Assembly: GCA_008000375.1 (NCBI GenBank)
Contig: SMOI01000141.1
Location: 1-64,000, forward strand
Length of the DNA: 64,000 nt
Source: Poteriospumella lacustris
Taxonomy: Eukaryota > Sar > Chrysophyceae > Chromulinales > Dinobryaceae
Reading direction: 5' to 3'
How positions within the stretch are numbered: position 1 is the first letter of the stretch; every line of letters starts with the position of its first letter. Made by a program: the position numbers and the translations under genes. Below, in pieces: positions 1 to 10,399 of the stretch. Under the pieces are notes generated by a model that did not search any database, was not told the DNA's origin, and saw nothing but the letters and a program-made list of their open reading frames with translations.

Positions 1-93
1 GACTTCGAGCGGATGGCGTTGGAGCGGCTGGTCGGCGCGAAGAAGACGCAGCTGATGTTGGAGTCGGAGAAGAACACTTTCGTGTTTTTCTGA
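1..93 (+). CDS. UTP25: 3' end of a second UTP25 copy (partial)
   Basis: The window opens inside a coding frame of 30 codons that ends in TGA at 91-93. The encoded C-terminus (ending ESEKNTFVFF) is identical to the C-terminus of the complete UTP25 gene at 383-3365 on the other strand. At DNA level 92 of 93 bases match; the one difference is a synonymous Thr codon (ACT against ACC). This is therefore the tail of a second, convergent copy of the gene, the rest of which lies left of the window. Whether that copy is intact cannot be seen. A mirrored assembly join is the main alternative, but the sequence just after the two stop codons has diverged, which a simple mirror artefact would not produce. 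Confidence 0.8.
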   Translation, partial: DFERMALERLVGAKKTQLMLESEKNTFVFF

Positions 94-475
94 GGTGGAA
101 GAGTCTGTAATTCGATTAAGTGTTGTGTTGTGTTTCTTCGTTTGTCGTCGTTGTCTTTGTTACCACTGTACCCAGAGGATCTGAGGAGAGGGAGGTGTCC
201 GCAAGCCTGCTGCTATGAGGCAGGTCCGCAATAGCGTGTCCGCACGAGACTACTGACTCTGTTCTATTGTTTGACAACTGATGGCAACACCTTGAGACTC
301 TTGGAGACAGTGATTGATGAAGATAATTGACTACGTTACACACTACACAACCACAAATTACATCGACGACTACAGACTTGACTCAGAAAAACACGAAGGT
401 GTTCTTCTCCGACTCCAACATCAGCTGCGTCTTCTTCGCGCCGACCAGCCGCTCCAACGCCATCCGCTCGAAGTC
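1..475. repeat. Inverted repeat of UTP25 3' ends around a 289-bp spacer
   Basis: Bases 1-93 and 383-475 are reverse complements with a single mismatch. Immediately outside the stop codons the two flanks are only loosely alike (a short shared AGTCTGTA, then T/G-rich sequence), so the near identity stops where coding stops. The spacer 94-382 holds only the two convergent 3' flanks and no recognisable gene. The left arm probably continues beyond the window. Confidence 0.85.
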
Positions 476-3365
476 GGTGAACAACACCAGACTCGACATG
501 TCCTGCAGCTGCAAGCCCTTGTCTTGCATGCCGCCGCCTGCGTCCTCGTCGTCCTCCTTCTGCCGCAGCCCGATGCTGTCGTCGTAGTCCGCCGCCAGCA
601 TGTTCACGATCTCCGGGTAGAAGTGTGCGTACTCCGGCAGCGAGTAGAACACCACGTGCCGCGCGCCGCGGATCTTGAAGCGTCGGAAGAAATGGGCACG
701 TCCCGAGTACAGCAGGATGTCCTTCGTGCCCTGGAAGAACTTCGACCGCGCCCGCGCGACGTCGCTCTCGCTCGAGTACTCCGACAGGAACGTCGCATTG
801 ACCTCTTGCTCGATCAAGTGGTTGCGCAGGCGTACGAAGTCCAGGTACGACGGCGTCACGATCATCGTGCGGGCCTGCTTCAGTCGCAGGATGGGCGCCA
901 ACACGTGTTCCTTGAAGTACAAGAAACGACGCTCTTCGGCCTCTTCCACCACCGACAGACTGTTCGCCGGCGCGGTCTTCTTCGACGTCGCCACTCGGTC
1001 GTCGTCGCTGTCCTCGTTCGCCACCGGAAGCGGGATGTGCTGGAACACCTGCTTCGCCGACACCAACACGTCGTCGATCGCGCCGTCTCCGCCGCCTCGG
1101 CTCTTCGTCAGCGTCGCTGCGCCTTCGTCGGCCTCGTCACCCACACGGAACGCCAACGGACTCATGCGCTCCCAGTCCTTCTTCAGCCGCATCTGTCCGC
1201 GGTGACTGCGTGCGAACTCGCGGAAACACGCCTGCAGCTCCGGCGTGTGGAAGGCCGACAGCATCATCAGCTGCCGATGCTCCGCGCCGTGGCCCTCCAG
1301 GAAGTACGACCGCACGCGACTGAAGTCGGTGTCGTCGTGCTGCTCCTTCGGCAGCAAGTTCACGTGGCGCAACACGAAGTCCACGTGTTCCCAGTTCTGC
1401 ATGCTCAGCACGTCCGCCTGGTGTACGATCACCTGTTCGATCGACGACAGGAAGTCGCAGTCCAGCTTGTTGGTGTTCGCCTCCATCACCAGCTTCAACG
1501 CGATCGGCGACGCCAAAATGATGTCGGAAATGTAGAAGTCCGAGTACAGACGCAGATACGTGCCCTTCGACGCCCCGGAGCCTTTGCCGTGGCCGGGATT
1601 CACCTGGATGCCCATCTACATAGCCACACACGGACACAGACACAGACACGTCGTCGTCAACCACCCCGCATCGAACCGACTGCGCTGCGTACCACCGATA
1701 CCGCCTACCTTGAAGTCGTCGTCGACGTTGCCCTTGAATACCGCGTCCCAATCCGCCGGCTTCTGAATGGGACCCCGCTGACGCTTCGCATTCTTGCGCT
1801 TGTGCTCGTTGTAGATCGCGAACGGGTCGTCCTCGTCGTTCGGGTCGGCGTAGTCCACTTCGAACTTGTCGTAGCCCGAGATCGACGTGTTCGGACCCAG
1901 AATCTGCGCCATCATGTCCACGATCTTGCGGGCCGTGTGGCGGAACGGACACAAAATCAACAGCCGCGGTCGCACAAAGCCTTGGTCGCGATACACGTCG
2001 TCGTCGAGACTTTCACCCGACACTAACGACGGCAACGCTGCCGCCGCCGCGTTGCGCTTCTTCTTCGCCTTCTTGTCGCCGTCCGACGCCTCCAGCGCCC
2101 TCTGCAGCTTCTGGTCCTTCTGCTTTTGCTTCAGCTTCTGGTTGTGCTTCACCACTTTCGCTCTGCAAACGCACCACACAGCACACCATACACACATCAC
2201 AGTCGTCAGTCACACCGTCCCCATACCACTACCGCGTCATCACCCAACCGCAGCCTGCATCGTACCTGCTCTTCACCACGTGGAACAACGAGTGCATCAG
2301 CGTCGACTCCAACATCGTGTCGTTGTTCTGCATGTCTCGGCCCTCCAAAAACACATCTTGATACATAAACATGCTCGGCAACACCATCTTCTGGAACCGG
2401 TTGAACGGCACCTCGTACGGCAGCGACTGCCACAGCTTGTGCACACCGGGCACGCTCTGCACATTGCTCAACGGACTGCGCACAAACTGCGCCCACTCTT
2501 GGTCGTGCGGCTTCGTGATGTACATGCTGTATTCGTGGCGGTTGAAGATATCGCGTCGCACCAGTTGGAACTTCGGGTTCTTTTTGTTGCTCGTGCTGCT
2601 GGCGACCTGCGCATGGTCGACGAACAGCGCGTGATAGTCCACCTCCTTGCGCGCCTGCTTGTTGCTGGTCTTCTCGGCGTCCCCATCGCCATCGGACTCG
2701 TCGCCGGACTCATCGCCCTTGATGTCCCGCTCCGACACTGTCGTGGATTTCGCAGCGGCGGCGACGTCGCGACCAGTGACGGTGAAGATCAATCGGTAGT
2801 CCTCCGCCAACTGCCGAGCCACCGCTGCTTCCGACACGGAGGATTGAGACTTGCCCACTGCGCGACCGTTCTCTGCATCCTCCTCCTCATCCGATAGAGA
2901 CGGGAGATGCGTCAGTTCCTTGCTGGGCTTCTTTTCCTTCGGTGTTGTTCCACTGCGTTCCAACGACTTCATCAAGAACCGTTGCAAGCGGTCCAGTTTG
3001 GTCAGACTGCTCGACTTGACCAGCTTGGGACCAGTCTCATCCTCTGCATCGACGTCGGATGATTCTTCCTCGTCGTTGTCCTCGTCCTGTGCTTCCTCCG
3101 CGACGACTTGGCCGAAACGGACTTTGTTGGCCATTTTCTTGGCGAAGTCGTTTTTCAGCTTCTGGTCATGTTGCTTGCGTCGACTTCGACGCAGCTTTTC
3201 GTCTTTCTCTTGCGTATGGATGCGCTTTCGACGAGGAGCAGGTGCATCTTCGTCCACGGTGGTGAAGCCGACGCCTCCATCGAAGTCCCAGTCGGTGTCC
3301 TTGGAGGACTTCTTGGTTTTCTTCTTTTTCTGGACCTTCTTTTTGGACTTGCGGAAGTTACCCAT
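383..3365 (-). CDS. UTP25: U3 snoRNA-associated protein 25 (UTP25/DEF family)
   Basis: The protein is a nucleolar factor of the small-subunit processome, needed for 18S pre-rRNA processing. The model has three exons: 3365-2266, 2162-1709 and 1615-383, with introns of 103 and 93 bp, giving about 928 aa. Exon 1 encodes a Lys/Asp/Glu-rich N-terminal third (KKKVQKKKKTKK near residue 10, several acidic stretches) and then the start of the conserved domain. Exon 2 carries RDQGFVRPRLLILCPFR, the family's degenerate helicase-like core, and exon 3 carries LRLYSDFYISDIILASP and the C-terminal helicase-like half. Splicing restores the family joins HVVKSR|AKVVK and DDDFK|MGIQV. The ATG at 3363-3365 begins a typical basic nucleolar N-terminus (MGNFRKSKKK). 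Exons 2 and 3 look clearly more GC-rich at third positions than the start of exon 1. The 5S rRNA gene lies about 190 bp upstream in divergent orientation. Confidence 0.9.
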
Positions 3366-3558
3366 GATGGCTGATGTCGATTACAACTGGAAAGCAATAG
3401 CAGAATGAGCAGATCGATGGGTGGTGTGGATGTGTTGGGTGGGAAAGTATCGATGCAACCTGTGGGGAAGTTGGCGGTGGAAACAAATGGCTCGCCAGCA
3501 GTGCGACGGCGACGACTCTGTGACAGCGGTTTGTATACGATGCAGTGTGGCTGCCGAC

Positions 3559-3676
3559 ATGATCGTTCATACTAACACTACTATACCCTAACCCGTCAGA
3601 TCTAGGAAGTCAAGCGTGTTCAGGCTGGGCCAGTAGTACGGTGGGTGACCACGTGCGAAGCCCCAGTGACGATCGT
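3559..3676 (+). rRNA. 5S ribosomal RNA, solitary gene
   Basis: The stretch matches eukaryotic 5S rRNA along its length. It has a loop-B/C region with CCCGTCAGATCT, then GGAAGTCAAGCG (the box A region), GTAGTACGGTGGGTGACCA (the box C/loop E region) and a 3' end GACGATCG. That 3' end pairs with the 5' TGATCGTT to close the terminal helix. A run of T follows at 3676-3680, as expected for RNA polymerase III termination. The length of about 118 nt is normal. There is only one copy in the window, so it is not part of a visible tandem array. Exact ends are uncertain by one or two bases. Confidence 0.9.
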
Positions 3677-3680
3677 TTTT

Positions 3681-4027
3681 CGTTTATTCTTTTTCGAGCC
3701 GTCTCCCTCGCACTTCTTTTTATGGCTTTGACGTAGGTGATTCACAGCAGCAGAAGAAGTTTTTGTTTCTACTTAAGAAGATTCAGAACAGAAGGATTTG
3801 GATCCGCTATGTCTCAGTCTCGGAATGTGATATCTGATATTGAATCCGTTGTTGTTCGGGTGAAATGACCAGATCACATGCTTTGACGGGCAGTTTGACC
3901 GCCCAAATCCGCACAACCAAGTGAGCATGGTCAGTTCGAATTGTTGTGCTATTCGCACATCCCATTTCTTTATTTTGGCTTTCTGTGGGTCTCCTTGTTT
4001 GCTTGCTTCATAAGATTGCCACTGACC
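3681..4027. other. Spacer between 5S gene and transporter
   Basis: This 347-bp stretch presumably holds the promoter of the downstream transporter. It is T-rich just after the 5S terminator and contains a small GGGC...GCCC inverted motif near 3890. I see no gene in it. Confidence 0.5.
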
Positions 4028-6733
4028 ATGACATTTCGCATCTCTGTCACCTCTCATGACGCGTTCGTCGTTGCATCGGTGATTATCTTCTCTTTGGTAT
4101 CTTTCAATTTCCTGTTTCCTTGCAATCGATGGATTCCTCTCGGTACGTTTGAGTGCAATCAGCTGTGGTAGCAACTGTCTTTATCTTGTATTGTGTCTAG
4201 ATCGTCGTACGACAGCTGTTGTTGGGGCTTTAGCTTGCTATCTGTTGGGTGCATTCATCTTTCCATCCAAACGAATCGATCTCTTGCATGCGATTGATTT
4301 CGATGTGTTGGTCTTGTTGGCGTCGATTATGGTGGTCAATCATCTCGTCGTGCATTTACGAGAAACCAAGAAGCTCATTTATTCGTTTCAAAGCCTTCTT
4401 CGACGCGATGGAATCCGAGGGTTTTGGATGTTATCCTTCATTGCGTTTATCGTCAGTCCCTTTCTCACCAACGATGGTGTGTGTCTGCTGCTCGTTGAAC
4501 CAGTTCTGAACACGTTTGAACCTATTTCGGACGAGGAAATGGCTCGGCTGAATGGAACTGCTAACAGCAACAAGCGTGACGTAGACTTGGAGTGTGAACA
4601 CTTTCCTCAGAGAGAGGAGCGCGAATCCATTTCTACGGCGACCGCGGCCGCTGTGGAAACATTGTCAACCCGGAATCCGACCACGTACGATCATCACCAC
4701 CACCCCACCGCACCAGTACTTCATGTCACTCTCTCCGGAGACGATCTTGAGAGAGGTGGTCGTCGAGATGAGGCGGCACATGTTGACGCACCTGTTCGTA
4801 CGTCTATGACATCTGCGCAGCCAGTGGGTAGCTCCTCAGCCGAGCGATCTCGGTTGATGCTGTCCACGTCCTCGACCTTGTCCTCCACTGCCAGCTTCCA
4901 TTCCATCCATGATCACGGTTCACGTCACAAGAAAAGAGACCGTGGCTCTCATTCACAACATCGTCGAAGCCGTTCGAATCATAACGATCAAGAACGAGAA
5001 GCAGTACCTTCACTGTCCACCAGTTCCAACAATGCCACACCGGCGGCTCCTCTGACACGTGAAGATGCGTTTTACTTTTTGCTGGCCTTGGCTTGCTCCA
5101 CCAACATTGGTTCTGCATTGACCTACACGGGCAATCCTCAAAATATGATCGTCGCATCGGATGCGATCGACGTGATGCCGCCCTACAAATTCACGTTGTA
5201 CATGATCTTACCGTCGTTGGTCACGTGGTTCATTAGTAAGTACAACCGCGTCCTTTGCTCGCTGCGACGATATGTGCGATACATTAACATTGATTGTACT
5301 GTGCTGTACTGTAGCGATCAAAGTCGTTGAGATTTGTTGGCATCGCAACCAGCGGTCGAGAGCTGCCCGTAGAGAAGAGGCCATACAGTGGACGAATCCC
5401 ATTGCAGATGCCACTGGAACTGCCGCTGCCGCTGCCGCTGCCGCTGCTGCTGCTGCTGTCCCCAGAGAAGGACACGAGACGGTGTCTACCAGCCATTCTG
5501 CTTCCTCCGCCCAGTCTGAATCGTCTAAAAAGACGTCCTCCACGGGTAGTCGCGGTGGTGGTGGACGTCGTACGAAACGTGTCGCCGATGTATCACACGT
5601 GTCTCCACCAGCATCCCCGACGGGGTGTTCTTCGGGAAAATTGGCATCGCCAACGTTGTCCTTGTTGCTGTCACCCGTGAAACAGTTTTCCCAAGCTCCT
5701 CCCGATACCGCATCCATTTTAAGCCCGCGACGTCGTCGTGCACGCTCACACGAACAAATGATGCAGCGGGTCGTCCGCGTGGTCTCGTCGCCCCTGCCGT
5801 ACATCGTGTTGATCTTGCTCTTTGTCATGATTGTCATGATCTTTGTGGACATCATGCCAATCTCGTCGTTGATTTGTGTCGCCGCCATTGTGATGGTATT
5901 GACCGTCGTCTTTGGCAACCATTGTTGTCGTCAGGGGGTGGTATGGGAGAGTGATCACGACCTGCACCGTAAGCCTACCTCACACGCCTTGACCACCGCC
6001 ATGCAGCCGCACCACCTGGTACATGATCCAAGTGTCCCATACATGCGAGCGATTCCTCAAGATTCCTCCGAGATGTCAACGGTGGCCAAGGAAACGCATG
6101 CATGGCCTGGACCGGAGGACTTGGGACCGATGACCCACGAAGACAAATTGGATTCGTTGAATGAATTCTTCGAGGAACTTTTCAAATCGATTGATTATAG
6201 CCTCCTCTTTATCTTCTTGGGCACGTTCATTGTCGTCGAAAACATGGCCGAAACCGGGATTCCCAAGGCGCTTTGGCAGGCAATCGTGGGAAAAGTCCCC
6301 TTCGGAACCGTGACTTCCATCACTGGCATTTCTGTGTTCATTGTGGTGGCCTCCCAATTGCTTGGGAATGTGGCGGTGGTGCAGTTGGCGAAACCAAATG
6401 TAGGAGATTTACCGGATGCTCAAAAGCGGATGGCATGGGCGATCATTTCGTTTGTTTCGACGGTCGGCGGCAACTTAACCATCACGGGTAGTGCAGGTAC
6501 GTACCCCGTAGGAGGGTCATCGATGTGGTCTGTCCAGTGTATTTCTCATTGCTTTTTCTGTGGTTATAGCGAACATTATTGTTGCCGAGAAGGCCAATCG
6601 GTTGGATCCCACGATCAACATGAATTTCTTTCGCCATTTCAAGATTTGTTTCGCCGTCACGTTGGTCTCCTGTGCCGTCGGTGCCGCGATGTTGTACGCG
6701 ATCATCTCGCTCGACAACTACCTCTTGTCCTAG
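4028..6733 (+). CDS. ArsB/NhaD (citrate transporter-like) ion transporter
   Basis: The protein belongs to the ion transporter superfamily that includes ArsB, NhaD, CitM and the animal P protein (OCA2); the substrate cannot be told. Four exons (4028-4142, 4201-5235, 5315-6496, 6570-6733) give 831 aa, with introns of 58, 79 and 73 bp. Family signatures appear in order: RTTAVVGALA after TM1-2, SPFLTNDGVCLLLVEPVL, TNIGSALTYTGNPQNMIV, and in the second half LGNVAVVQLAKPNVGDLP and GNLTITGSA|ANIIVAEKA. The last is recreated exactly by splicing exon 3 to exon 4, which confirms that intron. Two long hydrophilic loops, about residues 140-310 (Ser/His-rich) and 350-480 (with an Ala run), are larger than in bacterial members. 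The start is the first ATG in frame after a T-rich leader. It is probably a multi-pass membrane protein of the plasma membrane or an internal membrane. Confidence 0.85.
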
Positions 6734-7113
6734 TCCAGTTTTGATCTGTGTTATTTTTTGTGTCACGCAAAGCTATCGATGAAATCATTGTCCGCCGTTT
6801 AGACTTGCTTCATCATGCCACATACACTTTACGTCTTGGACCTGTGGGGGAGGAAGGGTTCTCCACATACAATTTTGCACGCGAATCTATATGCCCTCTC
6901 CTTGCTTCATCCCCCCGCTTTTGTAAGCTCATAGAAAGAGCCAGAATAAATCAAGCATATCAATAGCCGTTAAGATTGTATCTGTATTTAGATTATTGTC
7001 GTTGGTTCTTCTCGCAATATACAACACACAATTATAGCAACCAGTAATACGCGCTCTTTTCACCCTCCAGAAGAATATCCCCCTCGAAGCAGTTGTATGT
7101 CGCGTTTGAAAGG
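6734..7113. other. Spacer between convergent genes
   Basis: This 380-bp region lies between the 3' ends of the transporter and the thioredoxin gene. It is AT-rich around 6950-7030. I see no gene or RNA in it. Confidence 0.5.
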
Positions 7114-7594
7114 TTAATCTTTCTTCTCCTTGTCCGGAATATTCATTTGAATTTGCTGTAATAACGTGGGTGCATCGACGCCGGAGATAGCCGCCACACA
7201 CATCTTGTGCTGTACACCATGTTGAACAAGAAAACGGTGAAAAATGACACACACATCAAGAAACGCACACAGTACAAGATGAACATACCCGGTATACGGC
7301 AAACAATGGAAGGCATCCGTTTTTCTCCAAATCAATCTTCGCGTCCGATGGCAATGTAGGTTGGATTTTCTCCTTCAGTTTTGCGATGGACGCTGAGCAA
7401 TATTGGAATCGGTCCTCGGCATTGTCATACTCAATCATAACACGAGTCATGGATGGCATAATAGCCTCGACAGGACCGCACCAATCTTGATGAATATCCA
7501 CCACGATTACTTTCGAGGCAGACAATTCGAGGATGTTGTCCCACGCCGTCTCATCCTCCAATTTCATCATATACTTCGTGATATCCTTCGCCAT
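7114..7594 (-). CDS. Thioredoxin-fold protein resembling axonemal dynein light chain LC3
   Basis: Two exons (7594-7289 and 7209-7114, intron 79 bp) encode 133 aa, the size of a single thioredoxin domain. The core strand VIVVDIHQDWCGPVEAIMPSM lies near residues 28-48 and the cis-Pro strand is GCLPLFAVYR|HKMCVAAISGVDAP, joined by splicing. The active site reads CGPV, not CGPC, so the resolving cysteine is missing and ordinary dithiol reductase activity is unlikely. The VDxHQxWCGP wording is close to the thioredoxin domains of outer-arm dynein LC3/LC5 and TXNDC3/NME8, so an axonemal role is inferred; a general redox-like role is the alternative. A Lys-rich tail (PDKEKKD) ends the protein. The ATG at 7592-7594 is the first in frame. 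Confidence 0.75.
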
Positions 7595-8035
7595 TTTTCC
7601 TCAATACCTATCTCAATAACTTGAACAAATAATAGCTGGTTATTCACAAATGAGAAGTGTGCATGAACCAGCTTACTCGTCACTGTTTACCCGCGATCGT
7701 TGTCCTGAATGAAACAGGAGCAGACGACAGAGGAGGACTTCATCGAGTGCGCAGGCGTGAAACGGCACCTCAGCGTTCTACAGAGCGTCTCTCTGACCGT
7801 TGATGCGGGAAAAGATCCGTCCATTCGGGGTGATCGTTGTTTCGAAAACCGCGGCGACGGTTTGTTCCACATCGCGATAAAAAGGTTATTGATGATAACA
7901 TATGCAAACAATCCGTCTATGCTCGGTCGAATATCATCGTACGAACAAGTAATAGCCGTAAAGTAGAAGCAATTACTGAGACTTCGTTGTGGTCTATTCT
8001 TACTTATAGCTGAGTTGATCATCGCGTTGAAAAAT
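7595..8035. other. Divergent promoter region
   Basis: A 441-bp spacer separates the thioredoxin gene and the coiled-coil gene, which are transcribed away from each other. An 85-codon ATG frame (7709-7966, plus) and an overlapping minus-strand frame are open here. Neither resembles a known family, so I do not call a gene. Confidence 0.4.
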
Positions 8036-9945
8036 ATGAGCGACGAGGACAACGATTACGGTGATGAGGATTTCGAAGACTTCGAAACATCTGGCACTTT
8101 CAGTGGGAAATCTCTTAAACCAGGAACCTCAACGAAGGAAGCCTCTCCGAATCCGAAGCCAAATCCTCATCATGTTCGTTTGCAACAAATTCAGCAACAA
8201 CAATCACCATCAGCGGCAGTGAAGAAGCCTGCAACTCCGCGTGCAGCAACAACGAACAGTGAGGACTACAATCCTGATGAAGATAACGATGATGATGGTG
8301 ATGATGATGGTGGTGAAGAAGAGCAATCAAAGCCAGACTTACTCACTCAAATGGGTGGGGTGGTTGACTTGGAAAGCTATTTGAAGAATATGCTGGCGTC
8401 TCCGCCCGCCGCAAATGAAGACGAGGAGGATGATAGTGAGGAAAACAAAGAGCTTCAACCCCTTGAAGGTGTACAACCTGAAGACGAGGACCAACGGCGA
8501 TTGCAAGCGAAGCTGGGTTATTCACCAGGTAAGTGTTTTACACACTCGAGCGTAGTGTAGTCTTGACTGACTTATGTTTTTATGTCTCAACAGAAAAGAA
8601 AGCCCCTTCACTCAACCAGGCTGCATCTCCATCCCCAACACTATCTCAAAGCAGCGTCGCCAATTTTCAACCACACAATGTAGGAGTCCCACCTATTGTT
8701 TCTCATGGGAGCTCGTCGTCAACTCAGTTGAAATCCGGGGATCACGGTGATGACCATGTGGCCCAGTTATTGGCCATGGCTGGCGCCAGTGTCAATCGAT
8801 CCTCGGCGGCAAAGAACTCATCGGATGTTGAGAATGCCCTGAAAGTCGATGCGTTGTTGCGCGACTTGTTCCCAGATCGGTACAAAGACAAAGAAACGCC
8901 CGTCGCGGCAGCGATTCCACCGAAGAAAGCAAAAGGGAAAACGAAGTCCAAGAAAGCGTCTGTCGGTGGTGCTCAGCAGTATGGTCTTGGGGCTCCTCGA
9001 CCAGCTCGAAAGCCTGATGATTACGCTGGCGAAGATGAGGACGAAGAGAACTATCGTACAGATGAGGGCGAGGAATTAGATCATCGACGAAAGTCTGGCG
9101 GCGGCGGTGGTGGAGGCGGTGGAGACTTGTTAGGTGGTCTCGAACAACAACTGAAAATGCTGAAAAAGGAATTGAAAACCAAAGACGATAAAATCCAACG
9201 GTTGACGGAGCACTCCATGATGATGGCGAATCAAATGGACAAGCTCCGTGGGGAAGTGGCTCGTCTCAATGCACGGTTGCATGAGGCGCAAATGGAATTG
9301 GAGGTAACGACGCATCATCGTCTTGTGTTTTCGGTTCCTTGCGACACGCATCATCATCGTCATTGTTATCACCGTTTATTTGCTGGTTTTGGGTACAGGC
9401 GAAAGAGGCTCGTTTGGTTGAAGCCATGCGGAAAAAGAAGAAAGACAAGAAGAAGCAATCGGAAGAGAAAGACTTGTCGGGTGCATCCGCCTCGGTGTAT
9501 GAAGGAGAAATCCTGCGCTTACGGGAACGTGAGCAAGCGTTGATGGATGCCGTCGAGGAGCTCTCGTCTCAAAATGAAGATTTAATTGTCAAACTGCGGG
9601 AGTCGATGGCACGCGAATTAGAATTGAGGTACGTCCGCGGTGTGACTCTCTCGTGGTGTTTAGGCACGGCTCCGTCTCATTTAAGGAATCTCTCTTATGC
9701 TCCATCTTTATAGTTCAAAGCGAGCGCAACTGGTCTCCCATACCGTTCACCGTGGTGATGGTGTCGCAGGAGGTGGAGGAAGTATGTTACCCAGTATTCA
9801 CGAGAAGCATGGTGGTGGTGGTGGCATGTTACGAGCACAGACCGAGCCCGCCTTGAATAACGGCTATGGTAGCAATAACAATCACCACGAAGAATACGGT
9901 GCCAAGGCCGCCGGCAAGAAAAAGAAGAAACACTCTTCTGGCTGA
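8036..9945 (+). CDS. Acidic, low-complexity coiled-coil protein
   Basis: Four exons (8036-8528, 8594-9303, 9399-9628, 9714-9945) encode about 554 aa. The N-terminal 165 residues are very acidic (DNDYGDEDFEDFE at the start, runs of D and E). Residues 165-340 are Ser/Pro/Lys-rich with a Gly run. Then comes a coiled coil of about 125 residues, starting at LLGGLEQQLKMLKKELKTK and continuing across intron 2 (QMELE|AKEARLVEAM) to LRESMARELELR. The C-terminus is Gly/His/Lys-rich (KKKKKHSSG). All four exons join in phase with GT-AG borders. I do not recognise the family. The layout of an acidic disordered head and a central coiled coil is common in basal-body or centrosomal proteins, and the neighbours are flagellar, but that is only a hint. 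Confidence 0.75.
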
Positions 9946-10399
9946 TCCATTATCGGTTTCGTTGCTTTTCGTCGTGGGTGGGTGGTGGGTGGGTGGCGGA
10001 GGTCCGTCCGTCCATCTGTGAGGCGGGGTCCAATCGGAGGCCAAAGGGACGAACGCAGAGCGGATATTGTCCCTCCGTGCGTTGTCGAATCATTTTCATG
10101 GGCGCGTTTTCAGGTTGTGCAGCGATATTCGTTCTTTCTCTGTTCGTTGATTGTGTCGACTGGTTGTCGACGTCGCATCACCCCCAACCGATGTGGTTGT
10201 CCTGTATTTGTACATATGTTTTTGCTTGGAGTGCGATAGTTTACTCAGATGATGCGCGCACCAACAGCGACTGTATTTTTTCACCTGATAGAATCACGTT
10301 GTAAGTAAGTAGTGAAGTAGTTGAGGGTTGAGGACAGTTACGGTTACGTACGGATCGAACAGTTTACATGTGAACCAACAAGCTCACAGGAAAAAAACT
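9946..10399. other. Spacer between convergent genes
   Basis: A 454-bp region between the coiled-coil gene and RecQ, with GT-rich stretches near 9970-10000. I find no gene or structured RNA. Confidence 0.45.

Noticed and set aside
1137-1952. Second long minus-strand frame overlapping UTP25 exons
   Set aside because: It crosses an intron and is in a different frame from the conserved UTP25 protein. Composition is Gly/Arg-rich.
314-2026. 570-codon open frame on the plus strand opposite UTP25
   Set aside because: It is an antisense shadow created by GC-rich codons of UTP25 exons 2 and 3. It has Arg/His/Val-rich composition and runs through the introns.
5208-5918. 236-codon minus-strand frame opposite the transporter
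   Set aside because: It overlaps the well-supported exon 3 and its junction, and its residues mirror plus-strand Ala/Ser repeats.
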